Positions 1 through 7,511 of a stretch of DNA of 64,000 bases are shown here, one piece after another. Source of the stretch: Paenibacillus sp. PK3_47 (GTDB lineage: Bacteria; Bacillota; Bacilli; Paenibacillales; Paenibacillaceae). The notes beneath the pieces were generated by a model. It worked only from the letters and a program-made list of their open reading frames with translations, was not told where the DNA came from and searched no databases. Position 1 is the stretch's first letter. Every line of letters begins with the position of its first letter. Where the stretch lies: the NCBI RefSeq assembly GCF_023520895.1, contig NZ_CP026029.1, positions 5,580,001-5,644,000 of the forward strand, in the 5' to 3' direction. The translations under genes were made by a program, and so were the position numbers.

Positions 1-89
1 TGGTGGCAGGCAATGCCGTGTTCGGGCGGAGTGACCGTGCAGCCGCGATCAAGGCGATCCGTGAGGCAGCAGGGTCAGCCGTCCGTTAA
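1..89 (+). CDS. rpe: Ribulose-phosphate 3-epimerase, C-terminal end (partial)
   Basis: Only the last 28 codons are inside the window; the reading frame begins at base 3 and stops at TAA 87-89. The visible peptide VAGNAVFGRSDRAAAIKAIR is the conserved C-terminal phosphate-binding end of Rpe, which interconverts ribulose 5-phosphate and xylulose 5-phosphate in the pentose phosphate pathway. Position supports it: in B. subtilis rpe lies a short way upstream of spoVM and rpmB. The thiN gene that separates rpe from spoVM in B. subtilis is absent. A strong terminator follows. Confidence 0.8.
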   Translation, partial: VAGNAVFGRSDRAAAIKAIREAAGSAVR

Positions 90-142
90 TCTGTGTGCGG
101 ATGAGAGTGAAGGTATAGGCCAAGTTGTCGGCGCATAAATAT

Positions 143-178
143 GGTTACATGAGCAGAAATCTCATGTAGCCTTTTTTT
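143..178 (+). terminator. Rho-independent terminator after rpe
   Basis: An 11-bp stem (143-153 with 161-171, one G-T pair), a 7-base loop and a run of seven T. It separates the rpe transcript from spoVM. Confidence 0.85.
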
Positions 179-270
179 GTTCAATAAGGGAGGTCTGCAG
201 TTCGTTTACGTATGCATAAAGACTGGAAAGTCTCCTACTGTACGCGCATGAATTGATGGGAGGGTGAAGA

Positions 271-351
271 ATGAAATTTTACACGTTTAAGCTGCCGAAA
301 TTTTTGGGAGGTTTTGTCAAGGCAATATTGAATACTTTTCAGAAAAGTTAA
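271..351 (+). CDS. spoVM: Stage V sporulation protein M
   Basis: This 26-codon gene begins MKFYTFKLPKFLGGFVKAIL and ends at TAA 349-351. It has the same length as B. subtilis SpoVM and nearly the same N-terminal half. SpoVM is an amphipathic helix that binds the convex surface of the forespore membrane and anchors SpoIVA at the start of coat assembly; the conserved Pro9 and the basic/hydrophobic pattern are visible. A GGGAGGGTGAAG ribosome site sits just upstream. Its place between rpe and rpmB is the canonical one. Terminators on both sides make it a single-gene unit, presumably mother-cell expressed, although I could not fix a sigma-E promoter with confidence. Confidence 0.93.
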   Translation: MKFYTFKLPKFLGGFVKAILNTFQKS

Positions 352-375
352 GCAGGTAACAGAACAGAAGACATG

Positions 376-412
376 AAAAAAAGCACCTTACGAATGTAAA
401 GGGTGCTTTTTG
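376..412. terminator. Bidirectional terminator between spoVM and rpmB
   Basis: The stem AAAAAGCACC / GGGTGCTTTTT has A-rich and T-rich flanks, so it can stop transcription of both the converging spoVM (+) and rpmB (-). Confidence 0.8.
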
Positions 413-451
413 TTTCATATGAGATATCACCAGGTCTAGGAAAATCCAAGA

Positions 452-640
452 CTAAACGCGTTCAACTTTACCGGCTTTCAAAGCACGGGTGCTGACGTAT
501 ACGCGTTTCGGTTTACCGTTCACGAGGATGCGGACCTTCTGAACGTTAACTCCCCAAGAACGACGGTTGCGGTTGTTTGCGTGAGACACGTGGTTACCGC
601 TGCTCGGTTTCTTGCCGGTTACAGTACATTTGCGGGACAT
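452..640 (-). CDS. rpmB: 50S ribosomal protein L28
   Basis: The protein has 62 residues, the usual length for bacterial L28. It starts MSRKCTVTGKKPSSGNHVSH and carries the family core NRNRRSWGVNVQKVRI followed by the basic RVYVSTRALKAGKV tail. L28 is a component of the large ribosomal subunit. The first motif (CTVTGK) has one Cys, so this looks like the zinc-free (C-) form. An AAGGAGGTG ribosome site precedes the ATG. The gene is transcribed opposite to spoVM and fakA, as in B. subtilis. Confidence 0.95.
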   Translation of the reverse strand: MSRKCTVTGKKPSSGNHVSHANNRNRRSWGVNVQKVRILVNGKPKRVYVSTRALKAGKVERV

Positions 641-688
641 AGATTACACCTCCTTGTTACTAACACCTGCATAAAACAATACTTAAAT

Positions 689-718
689 ATAATATCACAG
701 CAAAAATTGCTACGTCAA
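689..718 (-). promoter_or_regulatory. Likely sigma-A promoter of rpmB
   Basis: On the minus strand TTGACG (718-713) and TATTAT (694-689) are separated by 18 bases, about 50 bases before the rpmB start codon. The surrounding DNA is AT-rich. Confidence 0.5.
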
Positions 719-831
719 CCGATTCAAAAACATTTATTTCTTTATGCTATTATAGTACAATGTAACTTAGTGTATTATGTCCAGTTAATCATAGAATTGA
801 TTAGGCATAAAGTTAGGAAGGGGAATTCTCA

Positions 832-2622
832 TTGAGTAAGCGTTCTATAAACGGAACAGATTTTACCGCAATGGTACTCGCCGGTGCGGAAAGGCTGCAG
901 CAGCATGCAGAGCACGTCAATTCCTTGAATGTGTTTCCGGTACCGGATGGAGATACGGGAACCAATATGAACTTAACGATGACTGCAGGCGCGAACGAAT
1001 TGAAAAAGAATAATACCGCATCAGTCGGTCAATGTGCAGGCGTGCTTTCCAAAGGCCTTTTAATGGGCGCGCGGGGCAATTCCGGCGTTATTTTGTCTCA
1101 GCTGTTCAGAGGTCTCGGACGTTACGCTGCCCAGTATGATGAGCTTAACACGCAGCAGTTCGCGGCAGCGCTGCAGACCGGAGTGGATACAGCTTACAAG
1201 GCTGTGGTCAAACCGGTTGAAGGCACCATTCTGACCGTAGCCAAAGAAGCTGCAAGACATGCGGTGTATTTTGCCCGCCGTACAACTGATATCAACGAAC
1301 TCATGACAGAAGTATTGACGAGAGCGAAGGAAGCGCTGGCGAATACGCCGGAGCTGCTGCCTGTGCTAAAGCAGGTTGGCGTCGTAGACTCCGGCGGACA
1401 GGGTCTGGTGTACATTTATGAAGGTTTCCACCAGTATCTGACGAGCGGAAGCACTGCTGAGCCGGCCCCTGTACAAGGACAAGCTCCTGCTGCCGTTCCG
1501 GTTTCAGCGGCTGCAGCGCAGCCTGTGCTGACCAAGCATGAGGCGGTGCCTTCATCCGTGCAGTCGTCTGCCCAGTCCCAGCTTCATACGGAAGATATTG
1601 AATTTTTATATGATATGGAGTTCTTCATTAACCGCCAGCTTGGCGTGAATGCAGGAGCGGATTTTGATGAGGAAAAATTCCGGAAAGCGTTGTCAGTCAA
1701 CGGAGACTCCATAATTGTAATTTCCGATGAGGAGACCATCAAGGTACACGTGCATTCGAAGACACCGGGAGATGTGCTTAACCTTGCGCTGCTCTATGGT
1801 GAAATTACCCAGATCCATATTCTTAATATGCGGGAACAGCACCGCGATCTGCTGACAGCAGGGATGGACATTGCGCCGATGCCGGATGTTTTTGCAGATA
1901 TTCCTGAGGAAAAAAGCAGCGTACAGGCACCGGCCGTTCCACCGGCGGATGACCTGGCTCCTTACGGCTTTATCGCTGTGTCTTCCGGCGACGGTATTTC
2001 TGAAATTTTCAGGAGCCTGGGTGTCGATGCCGTGCTGGCAGGCGGTCAGACCATGAATCCAAGCACAGAGGATTTCGTTAATGCGATTTCATTAATCTCC
2101 GCAAAGCATGTGTATATTCTGCCGAATAACTCCAACATCGTGCTCGCTGCACAGCAGGCCAAGGATCTGCTGGAAGGGGAGCGGGAGATAACCGTTATTC
2201 CGAGCAAGAGCATCCCGCAGGGAATTGCTGCTGCGTTTGCTTTCCAGGAGGATGATACTGTAGATGCCAATACCAGCAACATGCTTGAGGCCATTTCACA
2301 GGTTAAATCCGGGCAGGTAACCAATTCCGTACGGGACACTGTTATTGAGGAGCTGGAGATCAAGGCAGGCCAGTATATCGGCATTTCCAATTCCAAAATT
2401 GTTGCAGCTTCCGATGACCTGCTGGGTGCAAGCCAGGCTCTGCTCTCAAGCATGCTGGAGAATGGTGATGAGATCGTCACTGTCCTGACCGGTGCAGAGA
2501 CAGAGAACGGTGTCACTGAAACTTTAGCCGGCTGGCTGGAGGAGAACTATCCGCAGGTGGAAGTCGAGATTCATGAAGGCGGGCAGCCGTTGTATTACTA
2601 TCTTTTCTCGGTTGAAGCCTAA
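832..2622 (+). CDS. fakA: Fatty acid kinase catalytic subunit (DhaL/DAK2 domain, YloV family)
   Basis: FakA phosphorylates fatty acids presented by a FakB (DegV) protein so that exogenous acyl chains can enter phospholipid synthesis. The N-terminal DhaL domain (about residues 1-200) shows FPVPDGDTGTNM at 35-46, whose aspartates hold Mg-ATP, then the GARGNSGVILSQ motif. An Ala/Pro/Gln-rich linker (about 205-250) leads to the middle and C-terminal FakA domains, which end in an EIHEGGQPLYYYLFSVE tail. The TTG start at 832 is chosen because AGGAAGGGG lies just upstream and the N terminus aligns with YloV. The protein is 596 residues, slightly longer than family members because of the linker. The partner FakB gene follows at once. 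Confidence 0.9.
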   Translation: MSKRSINGTDFTAMVLAGAERLQQHAEHVNSLNVFPVPDGDTGTNMNLTMTAGANELKKNNTASVGQCAGVLSKGLLMGARGNSGVILSQLFRGLGRYAAQYDELNTQQFAAALQTGVDTAYKAVVKPVEGTILTVAKEAARHAVYFARRTTDINELMTEVLTRAKEALANTPELLPVLKQVGVVDSGGQGLVYIYEGFHQYLTSGSTAEPAPVQGQAPAAVPVSAAAAQPVLTKHEAVPSSVQSSAQSQLHTEDIEFLYDMEFFINRQLGVNAGADFDEEKFRKALSVNGDSIIVISDEETIKVHVHSKTPGDVLNLALLYGEITQIHILNMREQHRDLLTAGMDIAPMPDVFADIPEEKSSVQAPAVPPADDLAPYGFIAVSSGDGISEIFRSLGVDAVLAGGQTMNPSTEDFVNAISLISAKHVYILPNNSNIVLAAQQAKDLLEGEREITVIPSKSIPQGIAAAFAFQEDDTVDANTSNMLEAISQVKSGQVTNSVRDTVIEELEIKAGQYIGISNSKIVAASDDLLGASQALLSSMLENGDEIVTVLTGAETENGVTETLAGWLEENYPQVEVEIHEGGQPLYYYLFSVEA

Positions 2623-2706
2623 GCTCAAGCTTTATTCCTCTATTTGCGTCAAAGCATTTTCCGCCGCTGCGCGGAACAGCTTAAATCTTGTTTGGGGAGG
2701 AATTCC

Positions 2707-3567
2707 ATGAGTCGAACCGTTATCGTCACAGACAGTACTTCGGATATCCCGCCGGCACTGGCGGAAGCTTACGGCATTCAGATTGTACCGCTGACCCTGA
2801 TGTTCGGTGAAGAGTCTTACCGGGATAATGTCGATATGACACCGGAGCAGTTCTATGAGCGTCTTCCGCGTGCAGCACAGCTGCCGACGACCTCTCAGCC
2901 TTCTCCGGTTGAATATATGAATGTGTACCGCACCATCCTGGAGCGTAATCCGGGCAGTGCAATTCTGTCTTTCCATATCTCATCCGGGCTAAGCGGGACC
3001 TATCAGTCAGCGGTTTTGGCGAAGTCCATGCTGGAGGAGGAGGGGGAGGCCATCACTGTGGTGGATTCCCTGTCCGCTTCCTACGGTTTCGGGTTTATGG
3101 TAGTAGAAGCGGCGCGCCTAGCCAAGGAAGGCAAAGAACCGCAGGAGATTCTGGAGACTGTGGAGAAGCTTCGCCAGTCGCGCAAGCTATATTTCCTGGT
3201 CGACACGCTTGAATATCTGCAGAAAGGCGGCAGAATCGGCAAAGCTTCAGCGTTTCTGGGAACGCTGCTCAATATCAAGCCTATTCTCTCTATTGATGCA
3301 GAAGGTATTATTTATGCGGTTGAGAAGGTAAGAGGCCGCAAAAAAGCAATTGCCCGCATGATCGAGCTGTTCAAAGCGGACCTGCCGGGAGTGAACAAAA
3401 TCAATGTGGCCGTGGGTCATACGGCTGAACCGGCATACGGCGAAGAATTCCTGAAGGAATTAGCCGGGCACTTCACCCTGGAAGAGCAAGTGCTGACCAA
3501 CATCGGCCCTGTTGTAGGCAGCCATGTCGGCAATGGTACGTTAGCCGTATTTATCTGGCCCGCGTAA
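2707..3567 (+). CDS. DegV family fatty-acid-binding protein (FakB-type)
   Basis: This 286-residue DegV protein binds a fatty acid in its cleft and hands it to FakA. The N terminus MSRTVIVTDSTSDIP is the hallmark Thr/Asp-Ser motif, and SFHISSGLSGTYQSA and the YLQKGGRIGKASA segment are also family signatures. The ATG at 2707 follows GGGGAGGAATTCC; the frame is open upstream to 2644 without a ribosome site. It lies 84 bases after fakA and 13 bases before recG, so it is probably co-transcribed. In B. subtilis this slot holds the sdaAB-sdaAA pair, so the local order differs from that genome. Confidence 0.88.
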   Translation: MSRTVIVTDSTSDIPPALAEAYGIQIVPLTLMFGEESYRDNVDMTPEQFYERLPRAAQLPTTSQPSPVEYMNVYRTILERNPGSAILSFHISSGLSGTYQSAVLAKSMLEEEGEAITVVDSLSASYGFGFMVVEAARLAKEGKEPQEILETVEKLRQSRKLYFLVDTLEYLQKGGRIGKASAFLGTLLNIKPILSIDAEGIIYAVEKVRGRKKAIARMIELFKADLPGVNKINVAVGHTAEPAYGEEFLKELAGHFTLEEQVLTNIGPVVGSHVGNGTLAVFIWPA

Positions 3568-3580
3568 ATAGGGGATGAAC

Positions 3581-5632
3581 ATGCAGCTATCACTTGATGA
3601 AATCGAAGTAAAACAAATAACTGGCGTGAGCGCTCAAAAGCAAAGCGAGCTTCACGCCTTTGGCGTCTTTACAGTGAAGGATCTGCTGGAATATTATCCG
3701 TTCCGTTACGAGGATTTCCGTCCGCGTTCGCTCAGTGAGGTCAAGCATGGTGACAAGGCAACCGTGGTGGCCAAGGTGATCGGTATACCTGTACTGCAGC
3801 GGTTCGGGGGCAAATCACGCCTCAGCTGTAAAGTGGTTGCCGAGCCGTGGATGTTCACCGCCACCTGGTTCAATCAGCACTATATCAAGGAGCAGCTGAC
3901 AGTGGGGCGGGAAATCGTTATTACCGGCAAATGGGATCAAAAGCGTAACGCCATTACCGTCACAGATTATGAATTCCCTGACCGCGGGGAGGGAAAGACC
4001 GGTACTCTTCAGCCTGTATATTCTGTCGGAGGCAAGATCACACAATCGTGGATCCGCAAAAGCATCAATCAGGCGCTGCTGCAGTTCGGTGAGCTGATTC
4101 CGGAAATACTGCCGCAGGTCATCCTGCGGAAATATGACTTCATGCCCCGCAAACGGGCTGTAGCTACGATTCACCGGCCGGAGGATACCCGGGAAGGCCA
4201 GCAGGGCAGGCGCAGAATGGTCTACGAGGAGCTGTTCCTGTTTCAATTGAAGGTACAGGCTTTCCGGGTGCTCACCCAAGGGAGAATGGACGGCGTGGTG
4301 CACACCGTTGATAATGCAACTGTCCGCCAGTTTGTGCGCAGCCTGCCTTTTGAGCTGACGGATGCCCAGAAGCATGTAGAACTGGAGATTCTGAAGGATA
4401 TGCGCTCCCCATCCTGTATGAACCGGCTGCTTCAGGGCGATGTTGGCTCTGGCAAAACCGTACTGGCGGCAATCGCGCTGTTTGCCACGGTGCGGTCGGG
4501 GTTTCAGGGAGCGCTTATGGTGCCGACTGAAATTCTGGCGGAACAGCATATGCGCTCCCTGACGCGGATGTTCGAACCGTTCGGCATCACAGTCGGGCTA
4601 TTGACAGGCAGCGTGACCGGGCGCAAACGCAAGGATCTGCTTGCATCCCTGCAGATGGGCATGATTGATGTCGTTGTAGGCACGCATGCGCTGATTCAGG
4701 ATGACGTATTCTTCCGCGGGCTGGGCCTTGTGGTCACGGATGAGCAGCACCGTTTCGGAGTCAACCAGCGCAGTATTCTGCGCCGCAAAGGTTATAACCC
4801 GGATGTGCTGACGATGACGGCAACCCCGATTCCGCGTACACTGGCAATTACAGTATTCGGTGATATGGATGTATCTACCCTGTCCGAGCGGCCGAAGGGG
4901 AGGGTCCCGATTACTACCTATTGGGTAAAACATGATCTGATGGAGCGGGTGCTGAAGCTGGTGAACCGCGAGGTTGATCAGGGACGGCAGGCTTATCTGA
5001 TCTGTCCGCTGATTGAAGAGTCCGAGAAGCTTGATGTGCAAAACGCAATTGACCTGCATGTCCAGATGTCACAGAACTTTCCGAATTACTCGGTCGGACT
5101 GCTGCACGGACGGATGACTCCGGGCGAAAAAGACGAGGTTATGCGCGCCTTCTACAATAATGAGATTCAGCTGCTTGTATCTACGACAGTTGTAGAGGTT
5201 GGCGTCGATGTACCTAACGCAACGCTTATGATCATCATGGATGCTGACCGCTTTGGATTGTCACAGCTGCACCAGCTGCGGGGACGTGTCGGAAGAGGGC
5301 AGCATGCTTCCTACTGTGTGCTTGTAGCCGATCCGAAATCGGAAATCGGCCGCGAACGGATGACGGCCATGACCGATACGGATGACGGTTTTGAAGTGTC
5401 GAGAAGGGATCTGGAACTTCGCGGTCCGGGGGATTTCTTCGGAACGAAACAGAGCGGGCTGCCGGAATTCCGGCTGGCGGATATGACCGCCGATTTCGAG
5501 GTGCTTGAGCAGGCCCGTGACGATGTCGCTGAACTGCTTAGGGATGCTTCCTTCTGGACCTCAGCCGATTATGCTCCGCTGCGCGGCTATCTGCAGAAGG
5601 AGCAAATATTCCAGGGCGATATTATTGATTAA
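3581..5632 (+). CDS. recG: ATP-dependent DNA helicase RecG
   Basis: RecG remodels stalled replication forks and branch-migrates Holliday junctions. At 683 residues it is full length. The N-terminal wedge/OB domain is followed by helicase motif I GDVGSGKT (about residues 286-293), the DEQHRFG box (about 387), the TATPIPRTL motif III region and the C-terminal LHQLRGRVGRG and ELRGPGDFFGTKQSGLP signatures. The start is placed at ATG 3581, which has AGGGGATG at a normal distance. An ATG two codons earlier (3575) would overlap the ribosome site. It sits 13 bases after degV, suggesting one transcript. Confidence 0.95.
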   Translation: MQLSLDEIEVKQITGVSAQKQSELHAFGVFTVKDLLEYYPFRYEDFRPRSLSEVKHGDKATVVAKVIGIPVLQRFGGKSRLSCKVVAEPWMFTATWFNQHYIKEQLTVGREIVITGKWDQKRNAITVTDYEFPDRGEGKTGTLQPVYSVGGKITQSWIRKSINQALLQFGELIPEILPQVILRKYDFMPRKRAVATIHRPEDTREGQQGRRRMVYEELFLFQLKVQAFRVLTQGRMDGVVHTVDNATVRQFVRSLPFELTDAQKHVELEILKDMRSPSCMNRLLQGDVGSGKTVLAAIALFATVRSGFQGALMVPTEILAEQHMRSLTRMFEPFGITVGLLTGSVTGRKRKDLLASLQMGMIDVVVGTHALIQDDVFFRGLGLVVTDEQHRFGVNQRSILRRKGYNPDVLTMTATPIPRTLAITVFGDMDVSTLSERPKGRVPITTYWVKHDLMERVLKLVNREVDQGRQAYLICPLIEESEKLDVQNAIDLHVQMSQNFPNYSVGLLHGRMTPGEKDEVMRAFYNNEIQLLVSTTVVEVGVDVPNATLMIIMDADRFGLSQLHQLRGRVGRGQHASYCVLVADPKSEIGRERMTAMTDTDDGFEVSRRDLELRGPGDFFGTKQSGLPEFRLADMTADFEVLEQARDDVAELLRDASFWTSADYAPLRGYLQKEQIFQGDIID

Positions 5633-5698
5633 TTAGGCACATGCCGCCGCCGTCCCACATATACTGTGAATGATTGGATATGACGGGAGGTGCTGCAT

Positions 5699-5986
5699 TT
5701 GGGTTACCAGCAATACGGAATCAGCCCGCAGCTGGTTGAACGGATCAAGCTGAAGATGAAGAATACGGCTGTCAAGGAACGCATTAAGAACATGATTAAC
5801 GGAATCTCCAAGCAGGAGCTGCAGGATACCGCGGTTGTTCGCAGACTGGTGAAGAATGCCGCTTCAGTCCTTAATGAGAAGCTGACCACCACGCAGGAAG
5901 AGCAGATTGTAAAGTTCGTGATTGCCCAAAAAATTGATCCTAACAATACGTTTCACCTTATCCGGCTATGGGGTATGTTCCGCTGA
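5699..5986 (+). CDS. Stage VI sporulation protein F-like
   Basis: A 95-residue helical, charged protein resembling SpoVIF (YjcC family), a mother-cell factor needed for late coat assembly in Bacillus. The C-terminal half (RRLVKNAASVLNEKLTTTQE ... IVKFVIAQKI) fits the family pattern. The TTG at 5699 is taken as start because GGGAGGTG ends 6-7 bases upstream; a GTG at 5690 lies inside that ribosome site. CATATACT at 5658-5665 matches a sigma-K style -10 (CATAnnnT), with an AC-containing region about 17 bases before it, which would fit late mother-cell expression. That promoter reading is inference. A 17-bp terminator follows. Confidence 0.7.
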   Translation: MGYQQYGISPQLVERIKLKMKNTAVKERIKNMINGISKQELQDTAVVRRLVKNAASVLNEKLTTTQEEQIVKFVIAQKIDPNNTFHLIRLWGMFR

Positions 5987-6017
5987 AGAAGCAGGCCAGT
6001 CCTTACATCAGGCAAGC

Positions 6018-6057
6018 AAAAAGTCGTTCCCGCTAAGAGCAGCGGGAACGACTTTTT
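6018..6057. terminator. Strong bidirectional terminator
   Basis: A perfect 17-bp stem (6018-6034 with 6041-6057) with a 6-base loop, A-run on one side and T-run on the other. It lies between the converging spoVIF-like and YitT-family genes and can serve both. Confidence 0.9.
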
Positions 6058-6080
6058 GGTGTACGGATATTTTCCATAGG

Positions 6081-6950
6081 TCAGCTGATATTTTTACGGA
6101 ACAGGTCACCCGGATCCCGCCCGCTTGCCCCGCGGAAAACAATCTGGCTGTCCTTGTCATACTGCCGGACGATAGAGGTCAGCTTCTCCTCTTCCAGCCT
6201 GCTGGCCAGACAAAATAAGGTGCCGGGCTGGCCTGCCGGACCGGAGGCCTGGACAAGCTTGGCTTCGCGCTCCAGCGATTCCTTCAGCGCTTTGCTGATC
6301 TCCTCACAGCGGCGGCTGGTAATCCACACAGCCCTTGAGCGGGACAGGTCCCTCAGTGAAATTCTTACCCCTTCAAAGGCCAGAAGATAGGCAATGATGG
6401 AATACATCGCCTGATCCCAGCCGAATAAAAAACCGCCGCATAACAATATGGCACAGTTGAACAGCATAATGGCTGTTTCAGCATATTTAGGCGGGCCGCC
6501 CTTCAGCAGCAGGTACCCGGGATCGCCGGCCGAGCCGGTGATCCCGCCAAAGCGGATGGATATACCTATGCCTAAGCCAAGGCACAGCCCTCCGGCAATG
6601 GCTGCCGTAAGCGGTTCTCCCGCAACCGCCGGGTAACTGTGGAGTGCCAGGGAGCCTGCTGTAAGGCAGAGCAACCCGAGCATGGTATACAAGGCAAATT
6701 GCAGGCTGATTTGTTTGCGTGACAGCAGAATAAACGGCAAATTGAACAGGAACAGGAACAAGCCCAGCCGCATTTCAGTCATATGTGAGAACAGGGCGGA
6801 GAGTCCGGTAATCCCCCCGGGAATCAGCTTGTGCGGAATCAGGAACAGCTCCAGTCCGACGGCGGCGAGCAGACCTCCGGCAACGATCGAGAGAATACGG
6901 ACAGGTTTGCGCTGAAGCGGGGAATAAGCTCCGCTTGTGCGTTTGTTCAA
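6081..6950 (-). CDS. YitT family membrane protein (DUF161 + DUF2179)
   Basis: About 289 residues. The N-terminal half has several membrane helices with the family pattern LFLIPHKLIPGGITGLSALF and GSAGDPGYLLL. The last about 80 residues are a soluble DUF2179-like domain (SRAVWITSRRCEEISKAL ... DSQIVFRGA) that in this family may bind a small ligand or nucleotide. The molecular function is not established. The TTG at 6950 is preferred as start because GGGAGGA lies 6 bases upstream; the ATG pair at 6968 overlaps that site. It converges on the spoVIF-like gene and is followed by the shared terminator. Confidence 0.82.
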   Translation of the reverse strand: MNKRTSGAYSPLQRKPVRILSIVAGGLLAAVGLELFLIPHKLIPGGITGLSALFSHMTEMRLGLFLFLFNLPFILLSRKQISLQFALYTMLGLLCLTAGSLALHSYPAVAGEPLTAAIAGGLCLGLGIGISIRFGGITGSAGDPGYLLLKGGPPKYAETAIMLFNCAILLCGGFLFGWDQAMYSIIAYLLAFEGVRISLRDLSRSRAVWITSRRCEEISKALKESLEREAKLVQASGPAGQPGTLFCLASRLEEEKLTSIVRQYDKDSQIVFRGASGRDPGDLFRKNIS

Positions 6951-7004
6951 AGGTATTCCTCCCATCATCAGAAACTTATTTTTGTAAATCTGAACGGGTG
7001 AGGT

Positions 7005-7370
7005 TTAATATGCTTTGTCCACATAATTGGAAGTAAATTTGAGCGGATGCAGCCGCAGGCGTTTTAGGATGATATAGATAAAAGGATAAAAAGAAACACT
7101 TAGAAGACAGGCCGCAGATTCCGGTGTCAAAAGCGGGGTGGATCCATGATGGGATATGCGGACTCCCGGTGTATAGCTTGGCTTCGGCGGATGTAACCGC
7201 ACCGGCTGTGTCAATTTGTGCTCATATTGCTGGATTTGCGGGGTTCTTCCTTCATACTCTTCCTGATGATGAACGCCGAAGGATGCAGCGAGCAGTGTGA
7301 AGAGAACCATGGGGATCAAACTTATGCGAAGCAGCTGTTGAAAGGGTTTGCGTCCCAGATATGCTATCAT
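7005..7370 (-). CDS. Small membrane protein of unknown function
   Basis: I do not recognise this 121-residue protein. It has an N-terminal hydrophobic segment (about 14-34), a Pro/His/Gln-rich middle (about 36-78) and a second hydrophobic segment near the C terminus (about 86-105), followed by a basic tail. With two helices the middle loop is probably extracytoplasmic. The gene is supported by an excellent AAGGAGGTGAATCC ribosome site directly before the ATG. It is divergent from the P-type ATPase gene and shares that 140-base upstream region, and it lies just upstream of the YitT gene on the same strand. Function unknown. Confidence 0.6.
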   Translation of the reverse strand: MIAYLGRKPFQQLLRISLIPMVLFTLLAASFGVHHQEEYEGRTPQIQQYEHKLTQPVRLHPPKPSYTPGVRISHHGSTPLLTPESAACLLSVSFYPFIYIILKRLRLHPLKFTSNYVDKAY

Positions 7371-7511
7371 GGATTCACCTCCTTACTGTATGTAGTATAT
7401 CTAAAGCATAACATAGGTTACGTAAGGGGCCAAATCATTAAAGCTTTTTGAGGGTTTGGTATTTCTCCATTTGTACTAAGAATTACCTGAGTATTTCTGG
7501 GTAAACTCCAT

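Noticed and set aside
581..835. An 84-codon open frame between rpmB and fakA, considered as a yloU remnant
   Set aside because: It starts inside rpmB on the other strand and shows no Asp23-family residues.
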